From the NCBI RefSeq assembly GCF_019175385.1, contig NC_083344.1, forward strand, positions 58,900,782 through 58,964,781: a DNA stretch of 64,000 bases. Direction: 5' to 3'. Both the position numbers and the translations under genes were made by a program. The notes under the pieces are model-generated. The model was not told the origin of the DNA. It worked only from the letters and a program-made list of their open reading frames with translations, and made no database searches. Shown here in pieces: positions 33,240-44,162 of the stretch (positions are counted from its first letter, which is position 1; each line of letters opens with the position of its first letter). Source of the DNA: Lycium barbarum (Eukaryota; Streptophyta; Magnoliopsida; Solanales; Solanaceae).

Positions 33240-34592
33240 TATAGAGACATATCTCATGGGAAAGAAAAGTCTCCGCTTGAAATTTCCATGGATGGAATTC
33301 TTAGGTACCGAGGCAGGTTATGTGTGCCGAATGTGGCGGAAATGCGCTGACGAAGTTTAGAAGAAGCACATTGCTCTCGATATTCTATTCACCTAGGTGC
33401 AACCAAAATGTATAATGATCTCAAGATGATGTACTGGTGGGATGGCATGAAGAGAGACATAGCAGAATTCATAGCACAATGTCCAAATTGCCAACAGGTA
33501 AAAGCTGAACATCAGAAGCCAGGGGGCTTGTTACAGGCAATAGAAATTCCTACTTGGAAATGGGAAGTGATAAACATGGATTTTATAGTGGGATTACCTC
33601 GTTCCCGTGGCAAGTATGATTCCATATGGGTGATCGTGGACAGATTGACGAAGGCAGCCCATTTTCTCCCAGTTAGGACTACATACTCAGCGGAAGATTA
33701 TGCGAGGCAGTATCTCAAGGAGATTGTGCGACTTCATTGTGTTCTATTATCCATCATCACAGACAGAAGAGCACAGTTTACAGCTAAGTTCTGGAAATAT
33801 TTTCAAGAAGGCTTGGGCACACGAGTGAAGTTTAGCACGGCATTTCATCCGCAAACTGATGGGCAGGCCGAGCGTACCATCCAAACTTTAGAAGATATAG
33901 TACGGGTGTGTGTGTTGGATTTCGTTGGTGGCTGGGTTGACCACTTACCCCTTATTGAGTTCGCATACAACAATAGCTACCATTCAACTATACAAATGAC
34001 TCTATATGAAGCTTTATATGGAAGGAAATGCAGATCTCCAATTGGATGGTTCGAAATAGGAGAAGCACAATTAGTGGGCCCTGAATTGATCCAACAAACA
34101 ATAGAAAAATTTAAGGTGATCCAAGATCGGTTGTTGACAGCTCAAAGTCGCCAAAAGTCCTATGCGGACAACCGCCGACGAGACTTGGAATTTCAAATTA
34201 ATGATTGGGTATATTTGAAAGTGTCACCCATGAAAGAGGTGATGAGATTTGGTAAGAAAGGGAAGCTAAGTCCCAGATACATTGACCCTACAAAATCATT
34301 CGCAAGGTGGGTCTGGTAGCCTATGAATTGGATCTACCTTCGAAGCTTGAATCAGTCTATCCAGTTTTCCACGTTTTGATGCTCCACGAGTGCATTGCAG
34401 ATCCCACCAAATATTGTCCCGATAGATGATGTGCAAGTAACAGAAAATCTAACCTATGAAGAAGTACCTGTTGCTATCCTCGACAGGCAAGTGCAGAAAC
34501 TCCGAAACAAAGAGGTGGTTTCTGTTAAAGTCTTGTGGCGAAACAATAACCGGGAAGAAATGACATGGGAAACGGAAGAGAGTATGAAGTAG
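33240..34592 (+). pseudogene. pol: Element D integrase and chromodomain, frameshifted
   Basis: A 303-codon open piece from 33408 carries CPNCQQVK, the catalytic core with NMDFIVGLP (first Asp), IITDRRAQF (second Asp; relatives have SDRG) and [13 protein letters not shown] (Glu), and the region toward the GPY module. A one-base loss near 34285 shifts the frame there (SPRYIDPTKS). A compensating change near 34400 restores it for the chromodomain (PVAILDRQVQKLR, KVLWRNNNREEMTWE). The HHCC part before 33408 is out of frame and has stops. Integrase inserts cDNA; the chromodomain targets chromatin. Confidence 0.9.
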
Positions 34593-34817
34593 GAGTATCC
34601 GCATTTATTTCGACCCCCAGGAGAGATTCAAGATGAAACGCCAACGATAAGAGGTACGTATGCTTATTTTCATGTTTTTGGTCGTGTGTGGCCATAGATA
34701 TGTCGATGTTGTGATGTAGTCCTGTGAGGCAATGATATTATGGGTTGTTGTGACAGGTTGGTAGTGCCAGATTACAGGGGAAACTCTAGCGAAATTTTCG
34801 TAGAATCCCGAATGTTT

Positions 34818-34839
34818 AAAATTCGAGGACGAATGTTCC
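34818..34839 (+). other. Pre-PPT hairpin, element D
   Basis: AAATTCG/CGAATGTT with loop AGGA; one mismatch. Confidence 0.65.
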
Positions 34840-34840
34840 A

Positions 34841-34854
34841 AAAGGGGGGAAGAG
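34841..34854 (+). other. Polypurine tract, element D
   Basis: AAAGGGGGGAAGAG immediately before the LTR start. Confidence 0.92.
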
Positions 34855-35950
34855 TGTTACTCCTCGGAAATTTCCCCGTGAACGTACAGTGAAAAGTTGC
34901 AGGTTTGCACTTTGACCCTGTTGGTCATAAAGTGGAATACGGCCCGTAAAGTGATTTACGGACCGTAAACTGCAATCGTCCTCTAACCTTTCAAAAATTT
35001 CAACTTTCTGTCAAATGCTTCAAATGGTTAAAAACGACTTGAAATACGGACCGTAAATCGAAATACGCCCCGTAAACTTAGTTGTAAATTGCCATGATCT
35101 CCAGCATGCCTTTCTGGTTTTGATATGCTTAAATACGGTCGCGAAGGACGGACCGTAAACCAGAACATGGCCCGTAAAGTGGGTTTACGACCACTGTGCA
35201 TCCCGACTACTGTTCATAAAAAAAAATCATATTTTGTGATTAATATAAGAGACCCTTTTTATTCATTTTCATTTCATTTCTCATCTACACCACTCAAGAA
35301 CTCTCAAGAAAATTCTCCAAACACTTCAACCATAAGAAAAACAAGGAAATCAATGATCAACAACATTAAATCCATGAAACAAGGTGTGTGAAACTCAAGT
35401 GAAGTTCATCCAAACCAAGAAGTTCCAAGAAAGGTGAAGTAGGGTTTTGGTGCAAAAGGAAGGATTCCACTCTAGGCTTGTTACACCATCATCTAAGGTA
35501 ACTTTCATGAATTCATCATGTTGTTTAAGGTATTGGAAAGCTAAGATGCTTGAATGGTAGGAAAACATAGAAGATGGGTCTTAAAATGGATGAATAGTAT
35601 CACAATTGAATGGTAGTTGAATGGGATCATAAATGTCGATGTGCTATGATTATGAATATGTTGAAAAGGATGCTTAGACCATGAAACAAGTATTATATAG
35701 GAGGAAACGCGATAATGAGTTATAAGTATAAATGTAGAAAATTTTGAGAGAAATGGTGGATTGTGGTTAGTGCATGTAAATGATGATTGTTGATTTCAAT
35801 ATTGTGAACGTTGTTGTGAGCGTTTGGGAGTTAATATACAATATGGGAAAAGTAGTATAAACAAACGAAGTGCCACCCAATTGTCTTTAGAAATAGTAGT
35901 GCGTTTCTTATAGTTGATTAACTAACGCAAATGCAAATTCTCTCTTGAAG

Positions 35951-36007
35951 GTAGAAACAAGATATTGAAGGAGAATAAACGAATGCTAGATTGCTTAAAC
36001 GAGAAAG
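35951..36007 (+). other. Candidate micro-exon, element D 3' LTR
   Basis: 57 nt, acceptor CTCTTGAAG, donor GAAAG|GTATGTGAGG. Confidence 0.55.
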
Positions 36008-36596
36008 GTATGTGAGGCTAGTCCCTTCTTTCTAATGGCATGAATCCTATAGTGTAACTACTTTCTTATCCACGAGCCTATGTCTATAATTATCTAGACA
36101 AGGCAATGAGTTAAAGTAGAAAAAGTCTAATGATGTTATTCATCGCTTACACTCACCTTATACGCCAATTCCTTCAAGGTGAGGCAGAATGTCCATGGTT
36201 GTTCCATAATGCAATTGGGGGATCACGACCTTACGTCACCCCGATAGAGTATAGTTGATCTTGAGCCTTATGCATGTACTATGATAAGATACGCATACCC
36301 TGATGAGCACATTATGATGATGATATAACACCGCGCCTAGTTGGCCGGGCAGTCACCGCTAAGGCGGGCAGCTATATGTATACACCATGGCCTGGACGCA
36401 GGCTAATGTTATTGATTATCACACCGATCCGATATGGACGGGCAGCATATACATTTTGCATATATGATATGATGATGAGTATGAGAAAGATAACATGCAT
36501 GACTTATTTTCCTTATACTTGACAGTCAGATTCAGATGTTCCATATTGATATCATTCCATTATCATTGTCTTATTTCACTGTTTATGCCTCTCATA

Positions 36597-36655
36597 CTCA
36601 ATACAATGTTCGTACTGACGTCCGCTTTCTTTAGACGCTGTGTTCATGCCCACAG
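36597..36655 (+). other. Three-hairpin block, element D 3' LTR
   Basis: Third stem CTGTG/CACAG kept; middle stem GTCC/AGAC has one new mismatch. Confidence 0.62.
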
Positions 36656-37199
36656 GTAGACAGGGAGCAGAGCTCGATCCAGATCCGTAGTAGCTGTTAG
36701 CTGAGTGGAAGTCCTCAATTGTCCCGGAGGTCCTTATGATTATTCTTTTGAGTATGATTATTCTTTTGAGTACATATATCGCCATGTATATGTATTCTTT
36801 TTTTGGCACAACGGGGTCTTGTCCCGTCCCGATGTTCAGTACTCCAGTAGAGGCTCGTAGATACGTAGTGCGGGTTAGATGGTCTCACGAGATCACTACT
36901 GTATACATATCAATATTATTTTGATAGCCTAAGGGCATATGTACACGAAAGTATTTTATGTTTTCATACGAAATATGATTTTCCTCCGCTATGAGTATAA
37001 AGATGATAAAAAGAGCATTAAATGAGTAAAATAAGAGACAGAACGAGTGGTGTTCGGTTGCTAGCCCCGGGTACCCGTCACGGCCCATAGATGGGTCGTA
37101 ACAGATGCGGCCCATTTCGTTTTAGAGTCATAGTTATCAATTCATATACGCGATATACGAAAGCCCTCTAAAGTTGTGTACGTATTCCTATGATTATAG

Positions 37200-37258
37200 G
37201 TTTGGCATGCTAATTGTGGAAAGTTTGTGATTAAGTTGAGTTCCTTGAACAACTTAAT
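37200..37258 (+). other. Candidate micro-exon, element E LTR
   Basis: 59 nt; acceptor GATTATAG; donor weakened to TTAAT|GTATGTTAAGG (GT 37259-37260). Confidence 0.45.
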
Positions 37259-37903
37259 GTATGTTAAGGCTATCCCTTATTTCTTTTGTCATGGTCTATG
37301 TGAGACAAACAAACGACGAATGTATAAACCCCAAAGAAGCTCCTATTCTTAGAGACACTAGGATGGCTAATTTTCTTGATTTCCAGAAGCTATGTTATTA
37401 TGTCCTGATACGTGTCTGTAATTTCTGAAATCCTATTTGATATAATCCATAGTGACATTCGAGGGGTACTTGACATGACTATTGGCTTTGATTCCCATGT
37501 GTTAGTTCATTCTAGTTATTCTATTGAGTCTCAGATGATTTAGTTGCATATGGTTGCTCATGATATTCTACTCGTGCATGCCGTTAATATGTCGAGTCCC
37601 GAGCCGGGTATGTATTCGGGCACAGTTTCACTATATTGTTAACCGAGTCCCTCGCTAGAGGGTCGGGTACGGTATATATATATATTGATGATGATCATGA
37701 TGTGATTATGGCGCCGAGTATGGTATATGATGACTTTATTCACCGAGTCCCATAATGGGCCAGATATGGTATAAGGTATAGACATGCATGATTCTTATCT
37801 CGTAAGGCACGAGTGCATTGGTATCTTTGATTATCATACTTGCCTTCAGTAGTCTTCTATTTAGTTATGATTCTCTTTATTGTATTTCATGCTTTATATA
37901 CTC

Positions 37904-37960
37904 AGTACATATCTCGTACTGACCCTCTTTCTTCAGGGGGCTGCGTTTCATGCCCGTAGG
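37904..37960 (+). other. Three-hairpin block, element E LTR
   Basis: CAGTAC/GTACTG; imperfect C/G middle stem; CTGCG/CGTAG, which keeps pairing through a G-U wobble. Confidence 0.68.
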
Positions 37961-38427
37961 TACAGAAACTCGATCTGGTGATCCTCCAACTTAGGACTTC
38001 TGCTCAGCTATTTGGAGAGCTCCATTGTTCCGAAGCCTAGACTATTTTGGTACAGATCTTTTCATATTGACTTATGTATATGTTTAGGGGTACGGCAGGG
38101 CCCTGTCCTGTCATATTTCACTTTTATACTCTTAGAGGTCTGTAGACAAGTGTGGGTTGTATATGGGTTATGGTCAGCTGTGTTGATATGGTTTGTTTTG
38201 GATATTTTCGTATGTAGTGGCAGCCTTGTCGGCTTGCGTATTGTGTTATGCTTTGGTTGGCTGTGACTCCTCAGGAGACAGATTTATGATATGTGACGTT
38301 ATGAATCTTTAGTTGCTTTTACAAGTCCTCATGCTGTCCTTACTTTTAGTCTGACTATATCTAACAGGTTTGTATACGAGTGTCCAGCTCGGGCACTGGT
38401 CATGGCCCACGGGGTTTGGTCGTGACA

Positions 38428-39257
38428 ATATCTTTCACCGAGTGCCGGGCCGGGTATGTTTTCGTGCACAGTTTCACCGAGTCCCAGGCCGGGTACGTAT
38501 ATATATATATAATATGATTATGGCACCAGGTCCCATGATGGGCCGGGTTTGGTATGTGATGGCTTTATTCACTGAGTCCCATAATTAGCCGGGTATGGTA
38601 TATGATATAGACATGCATGATTCTCATCTCGTAAGGCATAGGTGCATTGGTATCTTTGATTATCATACTTGCCTCCTGTAATCTTTTATTCAGTTATGAT
38701 TTTCTTTATTGTACTTCATGCTTTATATACTCAGTACATATCTCGTACTGACCCCCTTTCTTCGGGGGGTTGCGTTTCATGCCCGCAAGTACAGACACTC
38801 GGTTTGGTGATCCTCCAGCCTAGGAATTCTACTTGGCTGTTTGGATAGCTACATTGTTTCGGAGCCTAGATTATTTTGGTACAGATCTTCTGATGTAGAC
38901 TTATGCATATCCAGGGGTACGGCGGGGCCCTGTCCCCTCATATTTAACTTTTATACTCTTAGAGGTTTGTAGACAGGTGTGGGTTGTACGTAGGTTGTGG
39001 TCAGCTATGTTGATATGATTCGCTTTGGGTATTTTCGTATATAGTGGCAGCCTTGTCGACTTATGTATTATGTTTTGTGATGGTTAGCTGTGACTCCTCA
39101 GGAGATAGGTTTAAGATGATACGTGACGTTATGAATCTTTAGTTGCCTTTGCAAGTTCCCATACTATTCTTAGTTTCAGTTTGACTATATCTAACAGGTT
39201 TGTATACGAGTGTCCAGCTCGGGCACTAGTCATGGCCCATAGGGTTGGATCGTGAAA
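38428..39257 (+). repeat. Old LTR L, right-hand part
   Basis: Resumes in mid-LTR (ATATCTTTCACCGAGTGCC), matching P at 41883 and E, and ends near GGTTGGATCGTGA with the terminal CA mutated. Interrupted by E; its left part lies before the window. No primer site follows, so it is either a solo LTR or the 3' LTR of an element inserted in M. Confidence 0.8.
38732..38788 (+). other. Three-hairpin block, LTR L
   Basis: CAGTAC/GTACTG; CCCCC/GGGGG; third stem TTGCG/CGCAA, a compensated change from CTGCG/CGCAG. Confidence 0.72.
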
Positions 39258-39775
39258 AAAAGGTTGAGATAAGGTATGAAGAAGCCTTGAATCATGCTAT
39301 TATGGCTAGAAGAGCCATGTGGGCTCTAGCTAGGGAAGAGAGTGACCAAAGGGAGAACTTGTTTCATGCAAGGTGCGAAATTGTGGATATGGTATGCTCA
39401 TTAATCATTGATGGTGGGAGTTGCACGAATGCCGTTAGTCAATTTTTAGTTGAAAGTATGAAATTCCCTACCCGCAAGCACACTAATCCCTATAAATTGC
39501 AATTGTTTAATGAATGTTGTGAAATGAGGGTCAACAAGTAAGCCATTATCAAATTTAGCATTGGCAAGTACCAAGATGAGATTTTATGTGATGTGATACC
39601 CATGCAAGCTTGCCATCTATTGCTTGGAAGACCTTGGAAATTTGATGTTGATGCCCAACATAGTGGGAGAACTAACAAGTACTCATTTGTGGTCAAGGGT
39701 AAGAAGTACATTCTTAACCCATTAACCCCTTACCAAGTGAGTGAGGATTATAGAGTGATGAGGGAGCTTCGAGAG
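39258..39775 (+). pseudogene. Fragment M: gag-protease region of a different Ty3/gypsy lineage
   Basis: One frame (with an in-frame TAA at 39539) encodes a retroviral-type aspartic protease of another gypsy family: RENLFHARCE, CSLIIDGGSCTNAVS (active site D-G-G-S), PYKLQLFNECCEMRVNK, FSIGKYQDEILCDVIP, ACHLLLGRPWKFDVD and TNKYSFVVKG. The style differs from the LIDPGS protease of D, G and H. It is bounded by LTR L on the left and by LTR N on the right, so only about 520 bp is visible. Confidence 0.82.
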
Positions 39776-40118
39776 TGTTATATCCTGTATTTTTGTAAGT
39801 TGGATTATTCGTAATCTAATCGACATAAGTTGAAGGACATGATTTTTTTTGAGATATGAGACAAGGACTTTTAATCCCGATTTTAATAATACACGGTTGG
39901 TTTATTAATTACAATTGGTGGAGATAGTAGTGAAGATTAGGAATTAATTAACCATGATCAGATTATTAAATGGGGATTAATAATTAATTAAGCTAATTAG
40001 ACCGCTAAGTGGGCCCCACAAAACGTGGCTGAATTTGATCGGAGCATGGATGATGACATGCTAATGGGACACATGTCAAGTTGGCTGCCACATCTCAACC
40101 AGGTAGGCTGCATATATA
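39776..40118 (+). repeat. LTR N, 5' part
   Basis: Starts TGTTATATCCTGTATTTTTG. The body (ATCAGATTATTAAATGGGGA, GGGACACATGTC) resembles the starts of LTRs I and H. Cut off at 40118 by O; the remainder would lie beyond the window. Confidence 0.65.
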
Positions 40119-40309
40119 TGTTACGTCCCGTGTTCTCATGCGTTGGAAAGTGTGCGAGTTAAATGATATTAGTAACGGACACATGGTTATCCCCCAAATT
40201 TATAGGTGGTTAGAGTGATGGTACATATGTATCATAGTGATTAGAAGTTAAACAAATCGAAGAGTTTCGTCGAGGTTCGAAATATATTGGAACGAAATAC
40301 GGTCCAAGC
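40119..40309 (+). repeat. LTR O, 5' fragment
   Basis: Starts TGTTACGTCCCGTG after ATATA. Only about 190 bp before another LTR start. No matching end or second TSD copy is visible. Confidence 0.45.
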
Positions 40310-40749
40310 TATAATATCCCGTATTTTAGACTAGAAAATTTGGACCGTCCAACATGAGCAAATTTATCCGAGCCCGGAGGATTTAGTCATATTCAAGTAT
40401 GAGAATCAAGAGATCAATGTGTAAAAGGAATGAAGTCCCGAAATTATTTAAGACTCGAAAGTAAATGACGGTGATTGGAAATAATATTTTGCGTGTACCA
40501 AAAGGGTCTATGGACTACTGCTATGTCACATGATCACGACAATGAATATGGAGTGTATTAAAATTGATTAATTTTTTAGTAAATTGAGATCAAGAAATTA
40601 ATTGAGATCATTGGATAGCTATTAGTGGACTTAGTCCACGTGTTTTATTTAAAATGCGCTGCAAGCTTGCAAAGTATATACATAACACGTTATGCCTTTG
40701 TGTCAAGTTATTGATGACTATTAAAAGAGTTAGGCTAGCCAAGTACACC

Positions 40750-40757
40750 TATAAAAG
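40750..40757 (+). promoter_or_regulatory. Candidate TATA box, LTR P
   Basis: TATAAAAG, about 440 bp into the LTR and about 250 bp before the first donor-like site. Confidence 0.45.
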
Positions 40758-41509
40758 GCCAAATTGGGATGACTTTGTGTCATTTTTTTTATATACACAT
40801 AATGGAAGGGAGGGGGGGGGGGGCAATGTAATTCCTTTGGAATTCAGCAACAGAAGCAAACATCAACAAATATTTTGTTCTATGCTAGGGAATTAATTAA
40901 CGTGAGCAGCAACACGGATGGACATAGTATTAACGTGAATTTAAATTGTAGTAGCAGCTACGTGAGTTGGTATTTTACGGAAGAAGAGTATTTCTTGGCA
41001 TACAAGGTAATAATTCTCCTCTCCTAGGTATATTTAAATTCATCCAAGTCATAGTTATATTGTGGGATGAGAAATACGAAAATTATACGGTAAATCGTAT
41101 ATGATATTGTTGTTGGCTCATGGGCTGTTTGTGGACTGTTTTGGAGGTGTTCTTGAGCTATTTAAGGCTAGAATTGTTGGAACATATTTTATTATATTGT
41201 TGTTTAAATTTTGATTGATATTTTTACATATTTATGAAGAAGGAGAAGTTATACGGCCAAATGGTATATTGTGTATATAGGGGCTGTTTTGATCATATTC
41301 TTGAATTGTTAATAATGGGGACCCTTAAGAAATGACTTAATTATATGGTTGTTGGTGTTGTTGTTGAGGACTTGGCCGAGTTAAATTCTCGGGGTTTGTT
41401 GAATATATAAAGGAAATGCTGGCCGAATTTCTATAAATGACGCGCTAGCTTAGGGTTGGATTCCTAAGTACCTTTAGCTAATGTTTGGTATTTACTGACA
41501 TTGTTGTAG

Positions 41510-41560
41510 ATCTTGGGAAGCCCGAGACTTAGGTTTGGATTAGCTTAAGAAGCAGACAAG
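41510..41560 (+). other. Candidate micro-exon, LTR P
   Basis: 51 nt; acceptor ACATTGTTGTAG preceded by TTTACTGAC; donor ACAAG|GTATGTAAAG (GT 41561). Confidence 0.62.
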
Positions 41561-41883
41561 GTATGTAAAGTTAACCCTTCTTTCTTTTTGGCATGATCTA
41601 TGTGAGACAAACAAACGATGAATGTATAAACTCCAAAGTAGCTCCTATTCTTAAAGACACTCGGACGTCTAATGTAATTGATTTCTAGAAGCTATTTCAT
41701 TATGTCTTGATACGTGTCTATAATTCCTAAAGTTCTATTTGATATAATCCATAGTGACATTCACATGACTGTTGTCTTTGATACTCAAGTGTTAGTTCAT
41801 TCTACTTATTCTATTGATTCTCAGATGATGATTTAGTTTGCATATGGTTGCTCACTACTCTGCTCATGCATGCTGTTAATACA

Positions 41884-42110
41884 TCTTTCACCGAGTCCCG
41901 GGTCGGGTATGTTTTCGTGCACAGTTTCACTGTATTGTTCACCGAGTCCCTCACTAGAGGGCCGGGTACGGTATATATATATATATATATATATGATGAT
42001 ATGATGATGTGATGATATGATGATATGATGATGTGATTATGGCGCCAAGGATGGCTTGTGATGACTTTATTCACCGAGTCCCATAATGAGCCGAGTACAA
42101 TATATGATAT
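41884..42110 (+). repeat. LTR P hairpin-unit array
   Basis: Units of CACCGAGTCCC...GGGCCGGGTA with different inner palindromes: CCCGGGTCGGG, CCCTCACTAGAGGG and CCCATAATGAG. Separated by TA and GATGATAT repeats. Confidence 0.75.
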
Positions 42111-42230
42111 TGATATGCATGATCTACATTTCATAAGGCAAGTGTATTGGTATTTTGAATGTCATACTTGTCTTCTGTGATCTCTATTTCAGTCATGATC
42201 CTCTTTATTGTATTTCATGCTTTATATACT

Positions 42231-42287
42231 CAGTAGATATCTCGTACTGACCCCCTTTCTTCGGGGGGCTACGTTTCATGTCCGCAG
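42231..42287 (+). other. Three-hairpin block, LTR P
   Basis: Middle CCCCC/GGGGG intact. First stem CAGTAG/GTACTG and third stem CTACG/CGCAG each carry one mismatch. Confidence 0.62.
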
Positions 42288-42661
42288 GTACGGATACTCG
42301 ATTTGGTGATCCTCCAGCCTAGGATTTCCACCCAGCTGTTTGGAGAGCTCCATTGTTTCGGAGCCTAGACTTTTGGTACAGATCTTTTGATTTATATATA
42401 TGTTTATCCAAGGGTACGGCGGGGCCCTGTCCCTTCATATTTCACTATCGATACTCTTAGAGGTCTGTAGACATATGTGTGGGTTGTGTATAAGTTTTGT
42501 TCAGCTGTGTCTATATGGCTTGCGTATGGTATTGATATGTAATGACAGCCTTGTGAGCTTGCGTATGGTATTGATATGTGGTGGCAGCCTTGTCGGCTTG
42601 CGTATCATATTATGTATAGGTTAGTTGTGACTCCTCAGGAGACAGGTTTATGATATGCGGC

Positions 42662-42715
42662 TGTCACGACCCAACCCCGTAGGCCGTGACTAGTGCCCGA
42701 GCTGGACACTCATAT
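42662..42715 (-). repeat. Element H 3' LTR, part 1
   Basis: The first 54 bp match 60457-60510. CATAT at 42711-42715 is the left TSD of G. Continues at 52754. Confidence 0.88.
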
Positions 42716-42974
42716 TGTTACACCTCGGAAAATTTTCCGTTGGTACGCAAGAGAACGAACTAGTGATGAATATGAGTGCATGATGTCCATGGACAAGAAA
42801 CGACGTTTGATGACCTTAGGCGAGATTTCGAAAGTATCCGATCTGAGACGAGGAAGTTGGATAAGTTAAGATGAGATACAAGGTGAGCAATGCATGTGCA
42901 TGGACGGGGGTGTTTGAAATGAGAAGTCTAAGAAATATGGGAAGTTGCAGAATTGCAACTGCCCAGTGGTCGTA

Positions 42975-43225
42975 TATTGCAAAATACGGACCGTAAAGTG
43001 TAATACGGTCCGTAAACTGGCGGTCGTAAACTGCCATGCCAAGCTTCGACTTTCTGCCAGCAGAGGAAATGGTTAAATACGACCTGGTGGACGGACCGGA
43101 CCGTAAAGTGATTTACGGCCCGTAAACCATGGTCGTAAACCACCATGAAGGCAGCCCAACTTCTGGTTCTGGAAATGGTTAAATACGCCCATGGAGCACG
43201 AGCCGTATAGTGGAATATGGTCCGT
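42975..43225 (+). repeat. Palindrome cluster TACGG-N-CCGTA in G LTR U3
   Basis: ATACGGACCGTAAAG, ATACGGTCCGTAAAC, TTTACGGCCCGTAAAC and degenerate copies. Same motif family and position as in D; repeated at about 50605-50860. Confidence 0.85.
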
Positions 43226-43829
43226 AAACCTCCATGGACGACCACTGTTCACCAAGCACAGATTTTCCAATTCATTAAATATGAGGATCAAGACTTATTT
43301 TATTTCATTACAACATTACACCACTTCTCTCTAAAACTTCTCTCTACATTTATTATATGAGTTTTCAAGGATTATAAGCCATCAATAACATTAAGACAAG
43401 TGAATCAAGGATAAGGGAATCATCAAGGATCATCCAAGTCAAGAAATCCAAATGGAGAAAAACTAGGGTTTTGCTCAAAGAGGAGTATTATCAACCAAAG
43501 CTTGTTCCTACAACTTCTAAGGTAAGATTCATGATTTTTACATGATGTTTAAGGTATTGGAGAATTAAAGTACATGGATTGTAGAAAATATGGTCAACTA
43601 GGTCATGAATGATGAATAGTGACATTTTGAGAAATAGTTTGAATTAAGTTATGAATGTTGTTGTGTTGTGTTATAAATGGTATTAAGATCATGAACTAGA
43701 CACTTTAGACGAATGGACGAAGTTGGGTGTTATGACCATGAATGTGGGTGAATTAGAGGCAAATTGAGGAAATCTAGACAATGTGGTTAATGTGAATGAC
43801 TAATGGCCATTGTTATGATATTAATGAAG

Positions 43830-43885
43830 GTATAAACGCTAGCATTGGAAGGGAACGTGCAAGTGTAGAATAGTTCGACGGAAAG
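43830..43885 (+). other. Candidate micro-exon, element G 5' LTR
   Basis: 56 nt; acceptor TTAATGAAG, analogous to CTCTTGAAG in D; donor GGAAAG|GTATGTAAGG (GT 43886). Confidence 0.5.
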
Positions 43886-44162
43886 GTATGTAAGGCTAAA
43901 CCTTCTTTCATAAGGCATAGTTCTTGGCCAAATTCCTAATTCCTCTATATGAGTATGTTGTCTTCACATGGTTGACATTCCGAGCTCATAAGCTCATGAC
44001 CCTTGCTATGTACTATGATTATACTATGTTCCTCGTATGACGAGTAAGTCCATAATGTAGATGTATCGATAATGATGAGGATAGTAATGATGATGAGAGT
44101 AAAATGGGATTAGAGATGCTTACGAGCTATGATTTATGTATATGTATGCCTATGAAGGGCAA

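Larger units (their letters stand above)
27411..37103 (+). mobile_element. Element D: full-length Tekay/Del gypsy element with decayed gag-pol
   Basis: TSD GATGC on both sides; LTRs 27411-29653 (2243 bp) and 34855-37103 (2249 bp); PBS, gag-pol, PPT in order. Gag to RNase H lies in one frame with about nine in-frame stops; the integrase part has indels. It once encoded everything needed but is now inactive. Inserted in E's 3' LTR. Confidence 0.95.
34855..37103 (+). repeat. Element D 3' LTR
   Basis: TGTTACTCCTCGG...GGGTCGTAACA. Relative to the 5' LTR it lacks about 58 bp at 36390, has a ~21-bp tandem duplication near 36750 and an extra ~48 bp near 36902-36950. It retains the first donor CTAAG|GTAAC (GT at 35498) that is lost in the 5' copy. 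Confidence 0.95.
37109..38427 (+). repeat. Element E 3' LTR, part 3
   Basis: Continues from 27410 and ends GGTCGTGACA. Carries a micro-exon candidate (37200-37258), hairpin units at about 37589-37780 and the three-hairpin block. E's LTR totals about 2690 bp without the insertions. Confidence 0.87.
40310..42661 (+). repeat. LTR P, truncated by H
   Basis: The start is probably TATAATATCCCGTATTTTAG, a TG-to-TA variant of the usual terminus. Contains a TATA box, donor ACAAG|GTAATA (GT 41007), micro-exon 41510-41560, hairpin units 41884-42110 and the three-hairpin block. Broken at 42661 by H within the CTCCTCAGGAGACAGG region near its 3' end. E/L-like family. Confidence 0.72.

Noticed and set aside
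34593..34854. 5S-like sequence in the D or G 3' regions
   Set aside because: Checked the regions between pol and PPT in D and G; neither AAGCGTGCT nor GGGTGACC-type motifs are present.
37589..38600. CRISPR-like look of repeated GAGTCCC...GGGCCGGG units
   Set aside because: Irregular spacing, plant LTR context, spacers are TA/GAT repeats, and the same units occur in many LTRs.
40654..40896. 80-codon frame in LTR P
   Set aside because: Includes a G-run and a TATA box region; no homologous peptide in related LTRs.
42816..43291. Minus-strand frames with GPY-like peptides in the G LTR
   Set aside because: Translation of the TACGG palindromes; duplicated at 50560-50923; no conserved domain.
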